45,385 bases of DNA from Pelobacter sp. GTDB taxonomy: Bacteria; Desulfobacterota; Desulfuromonadia; Geobacterales; Pseudopelobacteraceae. The position numbers were made by a program, and so were the translations under genes. The stretch lies in NCBI GenBank assembly GCA_030824515.1, contig JAVBXN010000053.1:1-45385 (forward strand), given 5' to 3'. The notes under the pieces were generated by a model. That model was not told where the DNA came from. It searched no databases and saw nothing but the letters and a program-made list of their open reading frames with translations. The number at the start of each line of letters is the position of its first letter. Within the stretch, counting starts at the first letter, position 1. Positions 39,478 through 45,385 of this stretch are shown in pieces.

Positions 39478-39825
39478 CTAATGTCCACGCCTGTCATGCC
39501 TGTCATTGTCGTATCCGCGGCCGTTGTAATGGCCGTTTCTGCGACCGTTGTCATGGCGATGTTTCTTATACTTTTTATAGTGCCTGACCGGTCTTTCCTC
39601 CTGGATGTAGACCCGGCGTTCCTGTTCCACATAGTAGGGGCGTCCAGAGTCGATCCGGACATGCACACCCGGCGGCGCCGGCAGATAACCGTCGATGCGG
39701 ACATTCACACCCGGGGGGGCGGGAAAGCCCGGAGGCACCGGAAAACCGGCCTCGGCTTCATTTACTCCAAAAGTGATGACGACCGCGGTCATGGCAAGCA
39801 TTGATAGAATTGACTTTGTACGCAT
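39478..39825 (-). CDS. Small secreted protein with PPGVxVRID repeats
   Basis: 115 residues. Signal MRTKSILSMLAMTAVVITFG (cut near AEA-GF). The mature start has two 'APPGVxVRID' units (about 36-46 and 49-59). A basic His/Arg/Asn-rich tail (~75-115, KKYKKHRHDNGRRNGHYNGR) follows, which could bind metal or nucleic acid. The ATG follows AAGGAG. Upstream on the same strand are a terminator (39965-39992) and a sigma54-like module (40036-40181), so its leader may be attenuated. No named family. Confidence 0.78.
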   Translation of the reverse strand: MRTKSILSMLAMTAVVITFGVNEAEAGFPVPPGFPAPPGVNVRIDGYLPAPPGVHVRIDSGRPYYVEQERRVYIQEERPVRHYKKYKKHRHDNGRRNGHYNGRGYDNDRHDRRGH

Positions 39826-39964
39826 TACGGCTCCTTTTCAAATGGCAGGTGATTTATGTCAGGAAAGGGTTCTTTCCGCTCTGGCTGTGTTCATTAACGG
39901 CAGCCCTGTTGCAGCCGGCCATTGCAAGTTTATCAGCATGGCAGGCTTGGATGGTTGCGGTGGA

Positions 39965-39992
39965 AAAAAGGCCCGGGCGGCGAACCGCCCGG
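39965..39992 (-). terminator. Strong terminator with no gene in front
   Basis: Minus strand: CCGGGCGG-ttcg-CCGCCCGG then GCCTTTTTT. A UUCG tetraloop, eight perfect pairs and six T. The nearest minus-strand gene upstream is ompA, which has its own terminator at 40209-40244, so this one belongs to a separate short transcript. Confidence 0.85.
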
Positions 39993-40025
39993 AATTGCAT
40001 GAAGGTGGCACTTTTTTTAGTGCTG
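39965..40025 (-). ncRNA. Candidate ~60-nt small RNA or attenuated leader
   Basis: Predicted from a sigma54-like promoter (40051-40036) to the terminator at 39965-39992. The RNA would open with a hairpin GCACT/AGTGC (40023-40008) around an A-rich loop, carry an unpaired stretch CCACCTTCATGCAATT, and end in the UUCG terminator. That is a typical Hfq-type small-RNA build. Alternatively it is the start of the leader of the gene at 39478, with read-through on some signal. Confidence 0.4.
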
Positions 40026-40035
40026 AGTTAGTAAT

Positions 40036-40181
40036 TACAACTACCATGCCATGTGACTACCGGGGATGGTGTGCATGTAAGCCGCTTGTATTGTTGAATA
40101 AAGCGCAAGGTAAACTGTTGCTGTATAAATATGCCGTCAACGCCGGCCGTCGTATATAACAAAGCCATCAAATATGACGGC
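40036..40181 (-). promoter_or_regulatory. Sigma54-like promoter module, copy 2
   Basis: Minus strand TGGCAT-GGTAG-TTGTA (40051-40036). The palindrome GCCGTCA-tatt-TGATGGC lies at 40181-40164, with the ACGACGGCC half-site ending at 40145. The 37-bp block 40145-40181 matches 20240-20276 at 32 positions; the gap to the promoter is 112 bp here and 111 bp there. The DNA between is not conserved, so the two boxes are what selection keeps. Confidence 0.5.
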
Positions 40182-40208
40182 CTGTTGTTTCACCGAAACC
40201 CGAAAACT

Positions 40209-40244
40209 ACGACGCCCTTAAGGAATGTTCCTTAAGGGCGTCGT
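40209..40244 (-). terminator. Terminator of ompA
   Basis: A perfect 17-bp palindrome ACGACGCCCTTAAGGAA with a two-base centre, 21 bases after the ompA stop on the minus strand, followed by AGTTTTC. The T run is short but the stem is very strong. Confidence 0.8.
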
Positions 40245-40265
40245 TGATCTTGTCTGTTGCTTATG

Positions 40266-41849
40266 CTACTCGCAGGTAAAGTTCGCCTCGATACGGCGGT
40301 TTTTAGCCCTGCCGGCCTCGGTCTTGTTGCTGGCCACCGGTTTCGAGAAGCCATACCCCTTGGTGCCGATGCGATCGGCTTCTGTGCCGAATGTCTCCAC
40401 GATGTACTTTCTGACGCTGTCGGCGCGGGCCTGGGAAAGTTTCACGTTGTATTCCCTGGTGCCTACGGTGTCGGCGTGGCCTGCGATTTCACCTTTGGCG
40501 TTGGGGAAATAGGTCAGGAAGTCGCCCACGGTCTTCAGTTCGTCATAATAATGGTGCTTGATGTCAGTCATGTTGGTGTCGAAATTGATCCCCAGCACGG
40601 CCGGTTTGCTGCAGTATCTCTTGGCGGCAGCAGCCTTGTTGGCGGAGGACATTATGACTTCGGGACAGCCATTGGCGGCAACTTTTTTGCCGACTGGCGT
40701 GGCGGGGCATTTGTCGAGATAATCGGCCACGCCGTCCTTGTCCGAGTCGAGCGGGCAGCCATTTTTGTCAACGGATACACCGACAGGTGTGCCGGGACAT
40801 TTATCCAGGTCATCGGTTACGCCATCCTTGTCGGAATCGAGCGGACAGCCGTTGGCGTCAACCTTCACGCCGACTGGTGTGGCGGGGCATTTGTCCAGAT
40901 AATCGGCTACGCCGTCCTTATCGTCATCAAGCGGGCAGCCATTTTTGTCAACGGATATGCCGACAGGTGTGCCGGGGCATTTGTCCAGGTCATCGGTTAC
41001 GCCATCCTTGTCGGAATCGAGCGGACAGCCGTCCATGCCGACGGATACGCCGGCGGGAGTGCCGGGGCATTTATCGAGATAATCGGCCACGCCGTCCTTG
41101 TCGCTATCAAGCGGGCAGCCATCCCTGCCGACGGATACGCCTGCCGGTGTTCCAGGACATTTGTCCTGTGTGTTGTACACGCCGTCGCCATCACTATCCA
41201 CGGGCGCGGCGACTGGCGCCGCTTCCACTGTCTTTGCTACCGGAGCGGAGTCGGTCTTTGACGTTCCGCCGAAAGCAAACACAACCCCCAGGGTGGTTCC
41301 GATATTGTGGATCTGGTCGTCGTAGATCATATTGTCCCTGACATCGAGCCTGAGAGCGATATTTTCAGTCATCCAGTATTTTGCGCCCACACCGAAATCA
41401 ATCACCGACATGTTCTTGCTGTTGATCTTCGGGCTGTAGTTGACAGCTCCGTAACCGGCGACGATGAAGGGATTGAATTTGCCCTCCGGTAAAAAGTGAT
41501 AGACCAGATCGAGGTGATACATGTTGATGTCTACGTTACTGATCGGGCTGGTGAACTGGCCTTCCTTGCTGAAGGTCTTGTTCTTGTCGTCAACCCGGCT
41601 TCTGATGTATTCCCAGCTGCCTTCAATGCCGAAAGTATTGGTAAAGTTGTAACCAAGCCGCCCGCCGAATATGGGCCGGTTTTCCAGGTTCTGCACTTTT
41701 TCAAAAAAGTTGTACCCCACGAACGGACTCACTTCGACGCTGCCGGCCTTTATCTCGGCGCGGGCGGTCAGGGGCAGGAGCAGAACAGAGGCAACCAGCA
41801 CCGGCGCCATCTTTTTCATTACGGGGACCAGGGAAAATATTTTTTTCAT
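40266..41849 (-). CDS. OmpA-family porin with six thrombospondin type 3 repeats
   Basis: 527 residues. The ATG follows AAGGAGGTTTTAG. Signal peptide to about residue 31 (TARA-EI). Residues ~32-195 form an OmpA-like eight-strand barrel ('VEVSPFVGYNFFEK', ending 'GTTLGVVFAFGG'). A short Ala/Pro linker leads to six repeats of exactly 30 residues (218-397), each D-x-D-x-D-G-V-x-D-x-x-D-x-C-P-x-T-P-x-G-x-x-V-x-x-x-G-C-P, the calcium-binding TSP3 type with a disulfide pair. Residues ~410-527 are the OmpA peptidoglycan-binding domain ('GHADTVGTREYNVKLSQARA', 'NRRIE'). It links outer membrane to cell wall; the repeats form a stiff spacer. Confidence 0.93.
   Translation of the reverse strand: MKKIFSLVPVMKKMAPVLVASVLLLPLTARAEIKAGSVEVSPFVGYNFFEKVQNLENRPIFGGRLGYNFTNTFGIEGSWEYIRSRVDDKNKTFSKEGQFTSPISNVDINMYHLDLVYHFLPEGKFNPFIVAGYGAVNYSPKINSKNMSVIDFGVGAKYWMTENIALRLDVRDNMIYDDQIHNIGTTLGVVFAFGGTSKTDSAPVAKTVEAAPVAAPVDSDGDGVYNTQDKCPGTPAGVSVGRDGCPLDSDKDGVADYLDKCPGTPAGVSVGMDGCPLDSDKDGVTDDLDKCPGTPVGISVDKNGCPLDDDKDGVADYLDKCPATPVGVKVDANGCPLDSDKDGVTDDLDKCPGTPVGVSVDKNGCPLDSDKDGVADYLDKCPATPVGKKVAANGCPEVIMSSANKAAAAKRYCSKPAVLGINFDTNMTDIKHHYYDELKTVGDFLTYFPNAKGEIAGHADTVGTREYNVKLSQARADSVRKYIVETFGTEADRIGTKGYGFSKPVASNKTEAGRAKNRRIEANFTCE
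40659..41198 (-). repeat. Six 90-bp tandem repeats inside the OmpA gene
   Basis: Units of exactly 90 bp, with two alternating versions (VADYLDKCP and VTDDLDKCP). Units 2-6 are close enough at DNA level to recombine. Confidence 0.9.
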
Positions 41850-41932
41850 CTAAAACCTCCTTGTATCGACTGAATATCTGGTATTCGCGGTATTAATCGC
41901 ATATTTGCTTTTCATTTCAGCAGGGTGGAAAC

Positions 41933-41960
41933 GGGAGGCAGGCTGAAAAGCCTGCCCCCT
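41933..41960 (-). terminator. Terminator after the DUF3494 gene
   Basis: Stem GGCAGGC-ttttca-GCCTGCC (41956-41937), flanked by GGGGG/CTCCC, about 40 bases after the stop on the minus strand. Followed by CGTTT only, so likely moderate. Confidence 0.6.
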
Positions 41961-41997
41961 GTTCCTGCCGGGCTTTTACAGTGGATTTCAGGCCGCC

Positions 41998-44850
41998 TTA
42001 TGGAGCCGGTACGTTAATGACCGTATCCACCAGCGTAACCGAAGCTCCCAGGGATATAGCCCTGCCGTTCAGCGTTACTATCTGGACGTTGCCGGCGGTG
42101 GAGAACGAGGCTCCCGCCTGGGAAATAATGGTTCCTTCCATGGTCCCGCCTCCGGCGGCGTTGATCGTTGCGAAGCTGCCGACCTGCCAGAAGATGTTTT
42201 TGGACTGGGCGCCGCCGGCCAGGATGATGTTCTGTGGAAATGCAGCTCCAGGGCCGCCTACTGTCAGCGTGGTAGCCATCTGGAATACCCATACGGCATT
42301 GGGGTCGCCCTGTGCGTCGAGGGTGAGATCCGAGCCCTGGATCATGAACGATCCGGAGGGGGCGGTATAAACACCGGGAACCAGGGTTTTACCGGCCAGG
42401 TTTCCGCCCGGATCAGCTCCGGCCGGCATTGCCACCAGGGCCAGATAGGCGGTTTGCGCTGCCAGGCGGGCATTGCTTGCAACCAGGCATGCGGCTGCGT
42501 TCGGGCCGGTAGAAGTCGGGCCGACGGTGGAATTGGTGCAGGTGTAGATTTTTCCGGTCACTGCTCCGATGTTGGCCGGTGTCTCGGTATAGATATCACC
42601 TGAAGTATCGTGGAATCCGGTTATCGAGGCGGTGCTGGTAGCGATGGTGCCGATATCCCCTTTGACGATGGTCAGGGTTCCGGTATTGGTCATGCCGGCG
42701 GTGCCGCCAAAGGTGCCGAACGGGGCGACTGCGGCCAGGTTTACGACGCTGGTCACCGGCAACGGCGCCGGGGTAACGGTCAAGGATGCGGTCCCGGCTT
42801 TTTTCGAGACAGGATCGGTGGCGGTGATCGTGATCGGTCCGCCTGCAGCCAATGCTGTTGCCAGTCCATCAAAACCGGTCAGGTTGCTGATGGTTGCAAC
42901 CGGTGAAACCAGCGGAGTGGTGGTCCAGGTCATGGCTGATGTCAGGATTCTGGTGCTGTTGTCCGAGTATGTCCCGGTGGCGACAAACTGCTGGGTTCCG
43001 CCGACAGTAATGTTGGCCGTGCCCGGTGTGACCGTGATCTGAGTCAATGTGGCCGCGGTTACGTTCAGTGTTGCGGTCCCTGATTTTCCGCTGACCGGAT
43101 CAGTGGCGGTGATTGTAATCGGGCCGCCTGCAGCCAGTGCTGTTGCCAGGCCATCGAAACCTGCCAGGTTGCTGATCGTCGCAACCGGCGATACCAGCGG
43201 CGTGGTGGTCCAGGTCATGGATGAGGTTATATCCCGTTTGGTGTTGTCCGAATATGTCCCGGTGGCGATAAACTGCTGGGTATCGCCAATGGAAATGTTG
43301 GAGGCGCCGGGTGTGACCGTGATCAGGCTGAGGGTTGCCGAAGTTACCTTCAGTGTGGTGGTTCCTGTTTTGCCGGTGGCCGGATCAGTGGCGGTGATCG
43401 TAATTGGCCCGCCCACGGCCAGCGCGGTGGCCAGTCCGTCGGAACCGGATGCATTGCTGATGATCGCAACCGGCGAAACCAGCGGTGTGGTAGTCCAGGT
43501 TACCGAAGCTGTCAGATCCCGTTTGGTGAAGTCGGAGTATGTCCCGGTGGCGACAAACTGCTGGGTGGTCCCAAGGGTAATGGAGGGATTGGCCGGAGTT
43601 ATGGCGATGGAGGAGAGCACTGCCGTGGTTACCGTCAGGGCCGCGGTTCCCGTTTTACCGGAGACCGGATCAGTGGCGGTGATCGTGATCAGGGCGCTGG
43701 TGGCCTTCGATGTGGCCACGCCGTTACTGCCTGCAGCATTGCTGATGGTCGCGACAGCCGTGTTGGAGGAACTCCAGGTTACCGCTGATGTCAGATCGCG
43801 CTTGGTGAAGTCCGAATAGGTTCCGGTGGCGATGAACTGCTGGTTTGCCCCGACGGCTATACTCTGTTTGACCGGGGTGACCCCGATCGAAGACAGGGTC
43901 GCGGTAGTCACGGTCAGTGCCGATGTTCCGGTTTTACCGGTGGCCGTGTCGGTGGCGGTGATCGTGGTCAAGCCGGCTGCTACCGAAGAGGCCGATCCTT
44001 TAACCGCCGGGTTGCTGATGGTGGCAACGGCCGTGTTCGATGACGACCAGGTTACAAATGCGGTCAGATCCTGTTTCGTCAGGTCCGAATAGATCCCGGT
44101 GGCTTTAAACTGCTGGGTGGTGCCAAGGGCGATAGTCGGATTGATCGGGGTGATGCCGATCGACGACAGTACCGCCGCAGTTACTCTCAGTGTGGTGGTT
44201 CCTGCTTTTCCGGTGGCCGGATCAGTGGCGGTGATCGTGAGCGGGCCGCCAACGGACAGCGCCGAGGCCAGTCCGTTGGATCCTGGTGTATTGCTGATGC
44301 TCGCGATAGCCGTGTTCGAGGAGCTCCAGGTCACGGATGAAGTCAGATCCTGCTTGGTCAGGTCCGTGTATATGCCGGTGGCTTTAAATTGCAGCTTGGA
44401 TCCCAGGGCAATACTTTGATTGACCTGGGTGACCCCGATGGAAGTCAGTGTTGCCGCGGTCACGGTCAGTGACGCGCTGCCGGCTCTTCCGCTGGCGGGA
44501 TCGGTGGCGGTGACAGTGATCGGCCCGCCCACGCTTCTGGATGCGGCCAGTCCGTTGGAACCGGCTGTGTTGCTGATGGTTGCAACCGCCGTGTTCGACG
44601 AACTCCAGGTCACCGAAGACGTCAGATCCCGTTTTTCATTGTTGGAATAGATGCCGGTGGCCATGAACTGTTGCGTTGTCCCATTTGCCATGCTCCGGTT
44701 TACTGGCGTCACCTCGATGGACACAAGCGGCTTAGTCCAGCTGCCGCCGCCGAATACTCCACCGTCTCCGCTGCATCCCGGCAGTACAACAAAAACGCTC
44801 AGAATGAACATGGATATCAAATAAGTTTTTAGTGTTTCGAATCTCTTCAT
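41998..44850 (-). CDS. Lipoprotein with seven Big_2-type Ig repeats and a DUF3494 ice-binding-like domain
   Basis: 950 residues from ATG 44850, which follows AAAAGGAGGTTTT; a longer frame adds 21 residues without a site. Lipobox LPGC (Cys26). Residues ~44-700 are seven bacterial Ig-like repeats of ~93 residues, each S-I-x-V-T-P...-Q-Q-F-x-A-T-G-x-Y-S-D...-V-T-W-S-S-S-N-T-A-V-A-T-I-S-N. The C-terminal ~250 residues are the DUF3494 beta-solenoid ('APFGTFGGTAGMTNTGTLTI', 'WVFQMATTLTVGGPGAAFPQ', 'NIFWQVGSFATINA'). In psychrophiles DUF3494 binds ice; in mesophiles it is common on adhesin-like proteins. Likely displayed far from the outer membrane as an adhesin. Confidence 0.9.
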   Translation of the reverse strand: MKRFETLKTYLISMFILSVFVVLPGCSGDGGVFGGGSWTKPLVSIEVTPVNRSMANGTTQQFMATGIYSNNEKRDLTSSVTWSSSNTAVATISNTAGSNGLAASRSVGGPITVTATDPASGRAGSASLTVTAATLTSIGVTQVNQSIALGSKLQFKATGIYTDLTKQDLTSSVTWSSSNTAIASISNTPGSNGLASALSVGGPLTITATDPATGKAGTTTLRVTAAVLSSIGITPINPTIALGTTQQFKATGIYSDLTKQDLTAFVTWSSSNTAVATISNPAVKGSASSVAAGLTTITATDTATGKTGTSALTVTTATLSSIGVTPVKQSIAVGANQQFIATGTYSDFTKRDLTSAVTWSSSNTAVATISNAAGSNGVATSKATSALITITATDPVSGKTGTAALTVTTAVLSSIAITPANPSITLGTTQQFVATGTYSDFTKRDLTASVTWTTTPLVSPVAIISNASGSDGLATALAVGGPITITATDPATGKTGTTTLKVTSATLSLITVTPGASNISIGDTQQFIATGTYSDNTKRDITSSMTWTTTPLVSPVATISNLAGFDGLATALAAGGPITITATDPVSGKSGTATLNVTAATLTQITVTPGTANITVGGTQQFVATGTYSDNSTRILTSAMTWTTTPLVSPVATISNLTGFDGLATALAAGGPITITATDPVSKKAGTASLTVTPAPLPVTSVVNLAAVAPFGTFGGTAGMTNTGTLTIVKGDIGTIATSTASITGFHDTSGDIYTETPANIGAVTGKIYTCTNSTVGPTSTGPNAAACLVASNARLAAQTAYLALVAMPAGADPGGNLAGKTLVPGVYTAPSGSFMIQGSDLTLDAQGDPNAVWVFQMATTLTVGGPGAAFPQNIILAGGAQSKNIFWQVGSFATINAAGGGTMEGTIISQAGASFSTAGNVQIVTLNGRAISLGASVTLVDTVINVPAP
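42770..44720 (-). repeat. Seven ~280-bp repeats encoding Ig-like domains
   Basis: Each unit is 270-285 bp and carries a near-constant core encoding V-T-W followed by S-S-S-N-T-A-V-A-T-I-S-N or T-T-P-L-V-S-P-V-A. The last three units (nearer the C-terminal domain) use the second version. Confidence 0.85.
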
Positions 44851-45200
44851 AAAACCTCCTTTTTTAAACTCATTAAAATCATGATTGTTTGTTGCCGATT
44901 CCCTGTTACGCATCCAGCTCTCCTTTGGTTGTCCGATTGATAAGCATTAATAAACAGTTGTTTGGTTGAATCCCTCTTCCCAAAAACGGAGAGAACTCTG
45001 CCTTTGGATGAGATGACCAGGATCAGCTCGATAGGAGCAACTAGTCTGCCAATAACCTTTTAAAAATCAGAATGTTGGATTGCTTCATTAATAACAGGGG
45101 ATTAGGTTGGCTGAAGAGGACGACGGGTGCGGATTAAATGACAGAATTGGCCTCAGCATCTGACGGAACCTCAACATGCTGTGGGATTGATTGAGGGGAG
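44851..45200. other. Intergenic stretch upstream of the DUF3494 gene
   Basis: No gene or riboswitch consensus seen on either strand. It should hold the minus-strand promoter of the lipoprotein gene; AAGGAGAG sits before a non-used ATG at 44913. Nothing else is recognisable. Confidence 0.5.
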
Positions 45201-45228
45201 GTTTGCTGGCGCTAGTCAACCAGCAAAC
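45201..45228. repeat. Perfect hairpin
   Basis: GTTTGCTGG (45201-45209), ten-base loop, CCAGCAAAC (45220-45228). No T run on either side, so a protein-binding or RNA structure is as likely as a terminator. Confidence 0.5.
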
Positions 45229-45230
45229 AA

Positions 45231-45266
45231 CGTCACGTCACGGTTCATCGTCACGTCACGGTTCAT
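45231..45266. repeat. Tandem 18-bp repeat
   Basis: CGTCACGTCACGGTTCAT occurs twice without a gap. Each unit contains CGTCACGTCACG, itself a repeat of GTCAC. Confidence 0.9.
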
Positions 45267-45271
45267 CCTAT

Positions 45272-45385
45272 AAACGGCAGTTAACCGCCGAGAAAAACGG
45301 ATGCACGCCGATAAAACCAGGACTTACATCAAAAAAAATGATCACCTTAAGGGTTAAGTCAGTATTTTGTTCAAGCTTTTGATTT
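45272..45385. repeat. Inverted-repeat element, copy B (cut by window end)
   Basis: AAACGGCAGTTAACCGCCGA... matches the reverse complement of the right 114 bases of the element at 38104-38250, with about 12 differences. The other arm lies beyond the window. Together the copies bracket the block of secreted and outer-membrane genes from 38.3 to 44.9 kb. Confidence 0.8.

Noticed and set aside
39859..40047. 62-residue minus-strand frame across the orphan terminator
   Set aside because: No ribosome-binding site, and it runs through a strong terminator hairpin; the small-RNA reading explains the region better.
40659..41198. CRISPR-like periodic repeat
   Set aside because: The period is 90 bp, in frame, and encodes TSP3 units with no unrelated spacers.
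40257..41261. 334-residue open frame on the plus strand, and a second one in another frame over the same DNA
   Set aside because: It mirrors the 90-bp repeats of the OmpA gene on the other strand, has repeated low-complexity sequence and no ribosome-binding site.
43049..43819. 256-residue plus-strand frame and its neighbours up to 44650
   Set aside because: They are the reverse strand of the Ig-like repeats; their periodic sequence follows the 280-bp units.
44851..45000. A third GEMM riboswitch before the DUF3494 gene
   Set aside because: Neither GACGCAAAGCC nor GGGTTGCCGA, nor a near version, is found on the minus strand.

Overview
The window reads like a chromosomal segment of a Desulfuromonadota bacterium of the Geobacter/Geotalea/Pelobacter kind. 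This is inferred from the gene families and regulatory RNAs, not from a marker gene: no rRNA or tRNA is visible. The clues are GEMM-type cyclic-dinucleotide riboswitches, hybrid histidine kinases, secreted fibronectin/dockerin proteins, many small lipoproteins, GxxExxY repeat cassettes and an OmpA with thrombospondin type 3 repeats. Most genes are GC-rich. About 2.6-5.45 kb is visibly AT-richer and looks acquired.

Layout. 1-0.45 kb: the 3' end of a GT28 glycosyltransferase. 0.6-7.1 kb: a membrane protein and two paralogous YiiX-like cysteine hydrolases, separated by an island holding a GxxExxY cassette, an ATPase gene remnant, three small genes with attC-like spacers, RAYT/IS200-type repeats and an orphan chimeric antitoxin. 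7.1-9.9 kb: phosphoenolpyruvate carboxylase. 9.9-14.1 kb: two GEMM riboswitches with terminators, one ahead of a GAF-PAS-GAF hybrid kinase, the other ahead of a secreted FN3-dockerin protein. 14.2-18 kb: glycogen debranching enzyme and a B12-binding radical SAM enzyme. 18-20.3 kb (minus): an alpha/beta hydrolase-MlaA operon behind an unusual promoter module. 20.5-21.4 kb: PssA and a small lipoprotein. 21.4-27.9 kb (minus): a hybrid kinase with an NTF2-like domain, a secreted protein, a P-type ATPase translationally close to a universal stress protein, and a lipoprotein. 28-35.3 kb (minus): an MFS carrier, then PRC-barrel, MacA, MacB, NodT and an HPF/RaiA-like protein in one run. 35.5-38 kb: an acyl-AMP ligase-ACP-acyltransferase fusion. 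38.3-44.9 kb (minus): secreted or outer-membrane proteins, OmpA and a DUF3494 lipoprotein with seven Ig-like repeats, flanked by two inverted copies of one repeat.

How it fits together. Much of the window concerns the cell envelope and its lipids: PssA, MlaA with its hydrolase, the ligase/ACP/PlsC fusion, the efflux system and surface proteins. It also concerns signalling: two kinases and two cyclic-dinucleotide RNA switches. The most notable signals are (1) two GEMM aptamers within 3.3 kb whose specificity positions differ, with a compensated base pair in the second; (2) a two-copy sigma54-like promoter module with a palindrome at conserved spacing, one copy leading to the mlaA operon and one to a candidate RNA of about 60 nt with its own terminator; (3) GxxExxY-type repeat cassettes in coding and empty forms; and (4) a Phd/StbD-RelB chimeric antitoxin without a toxin.
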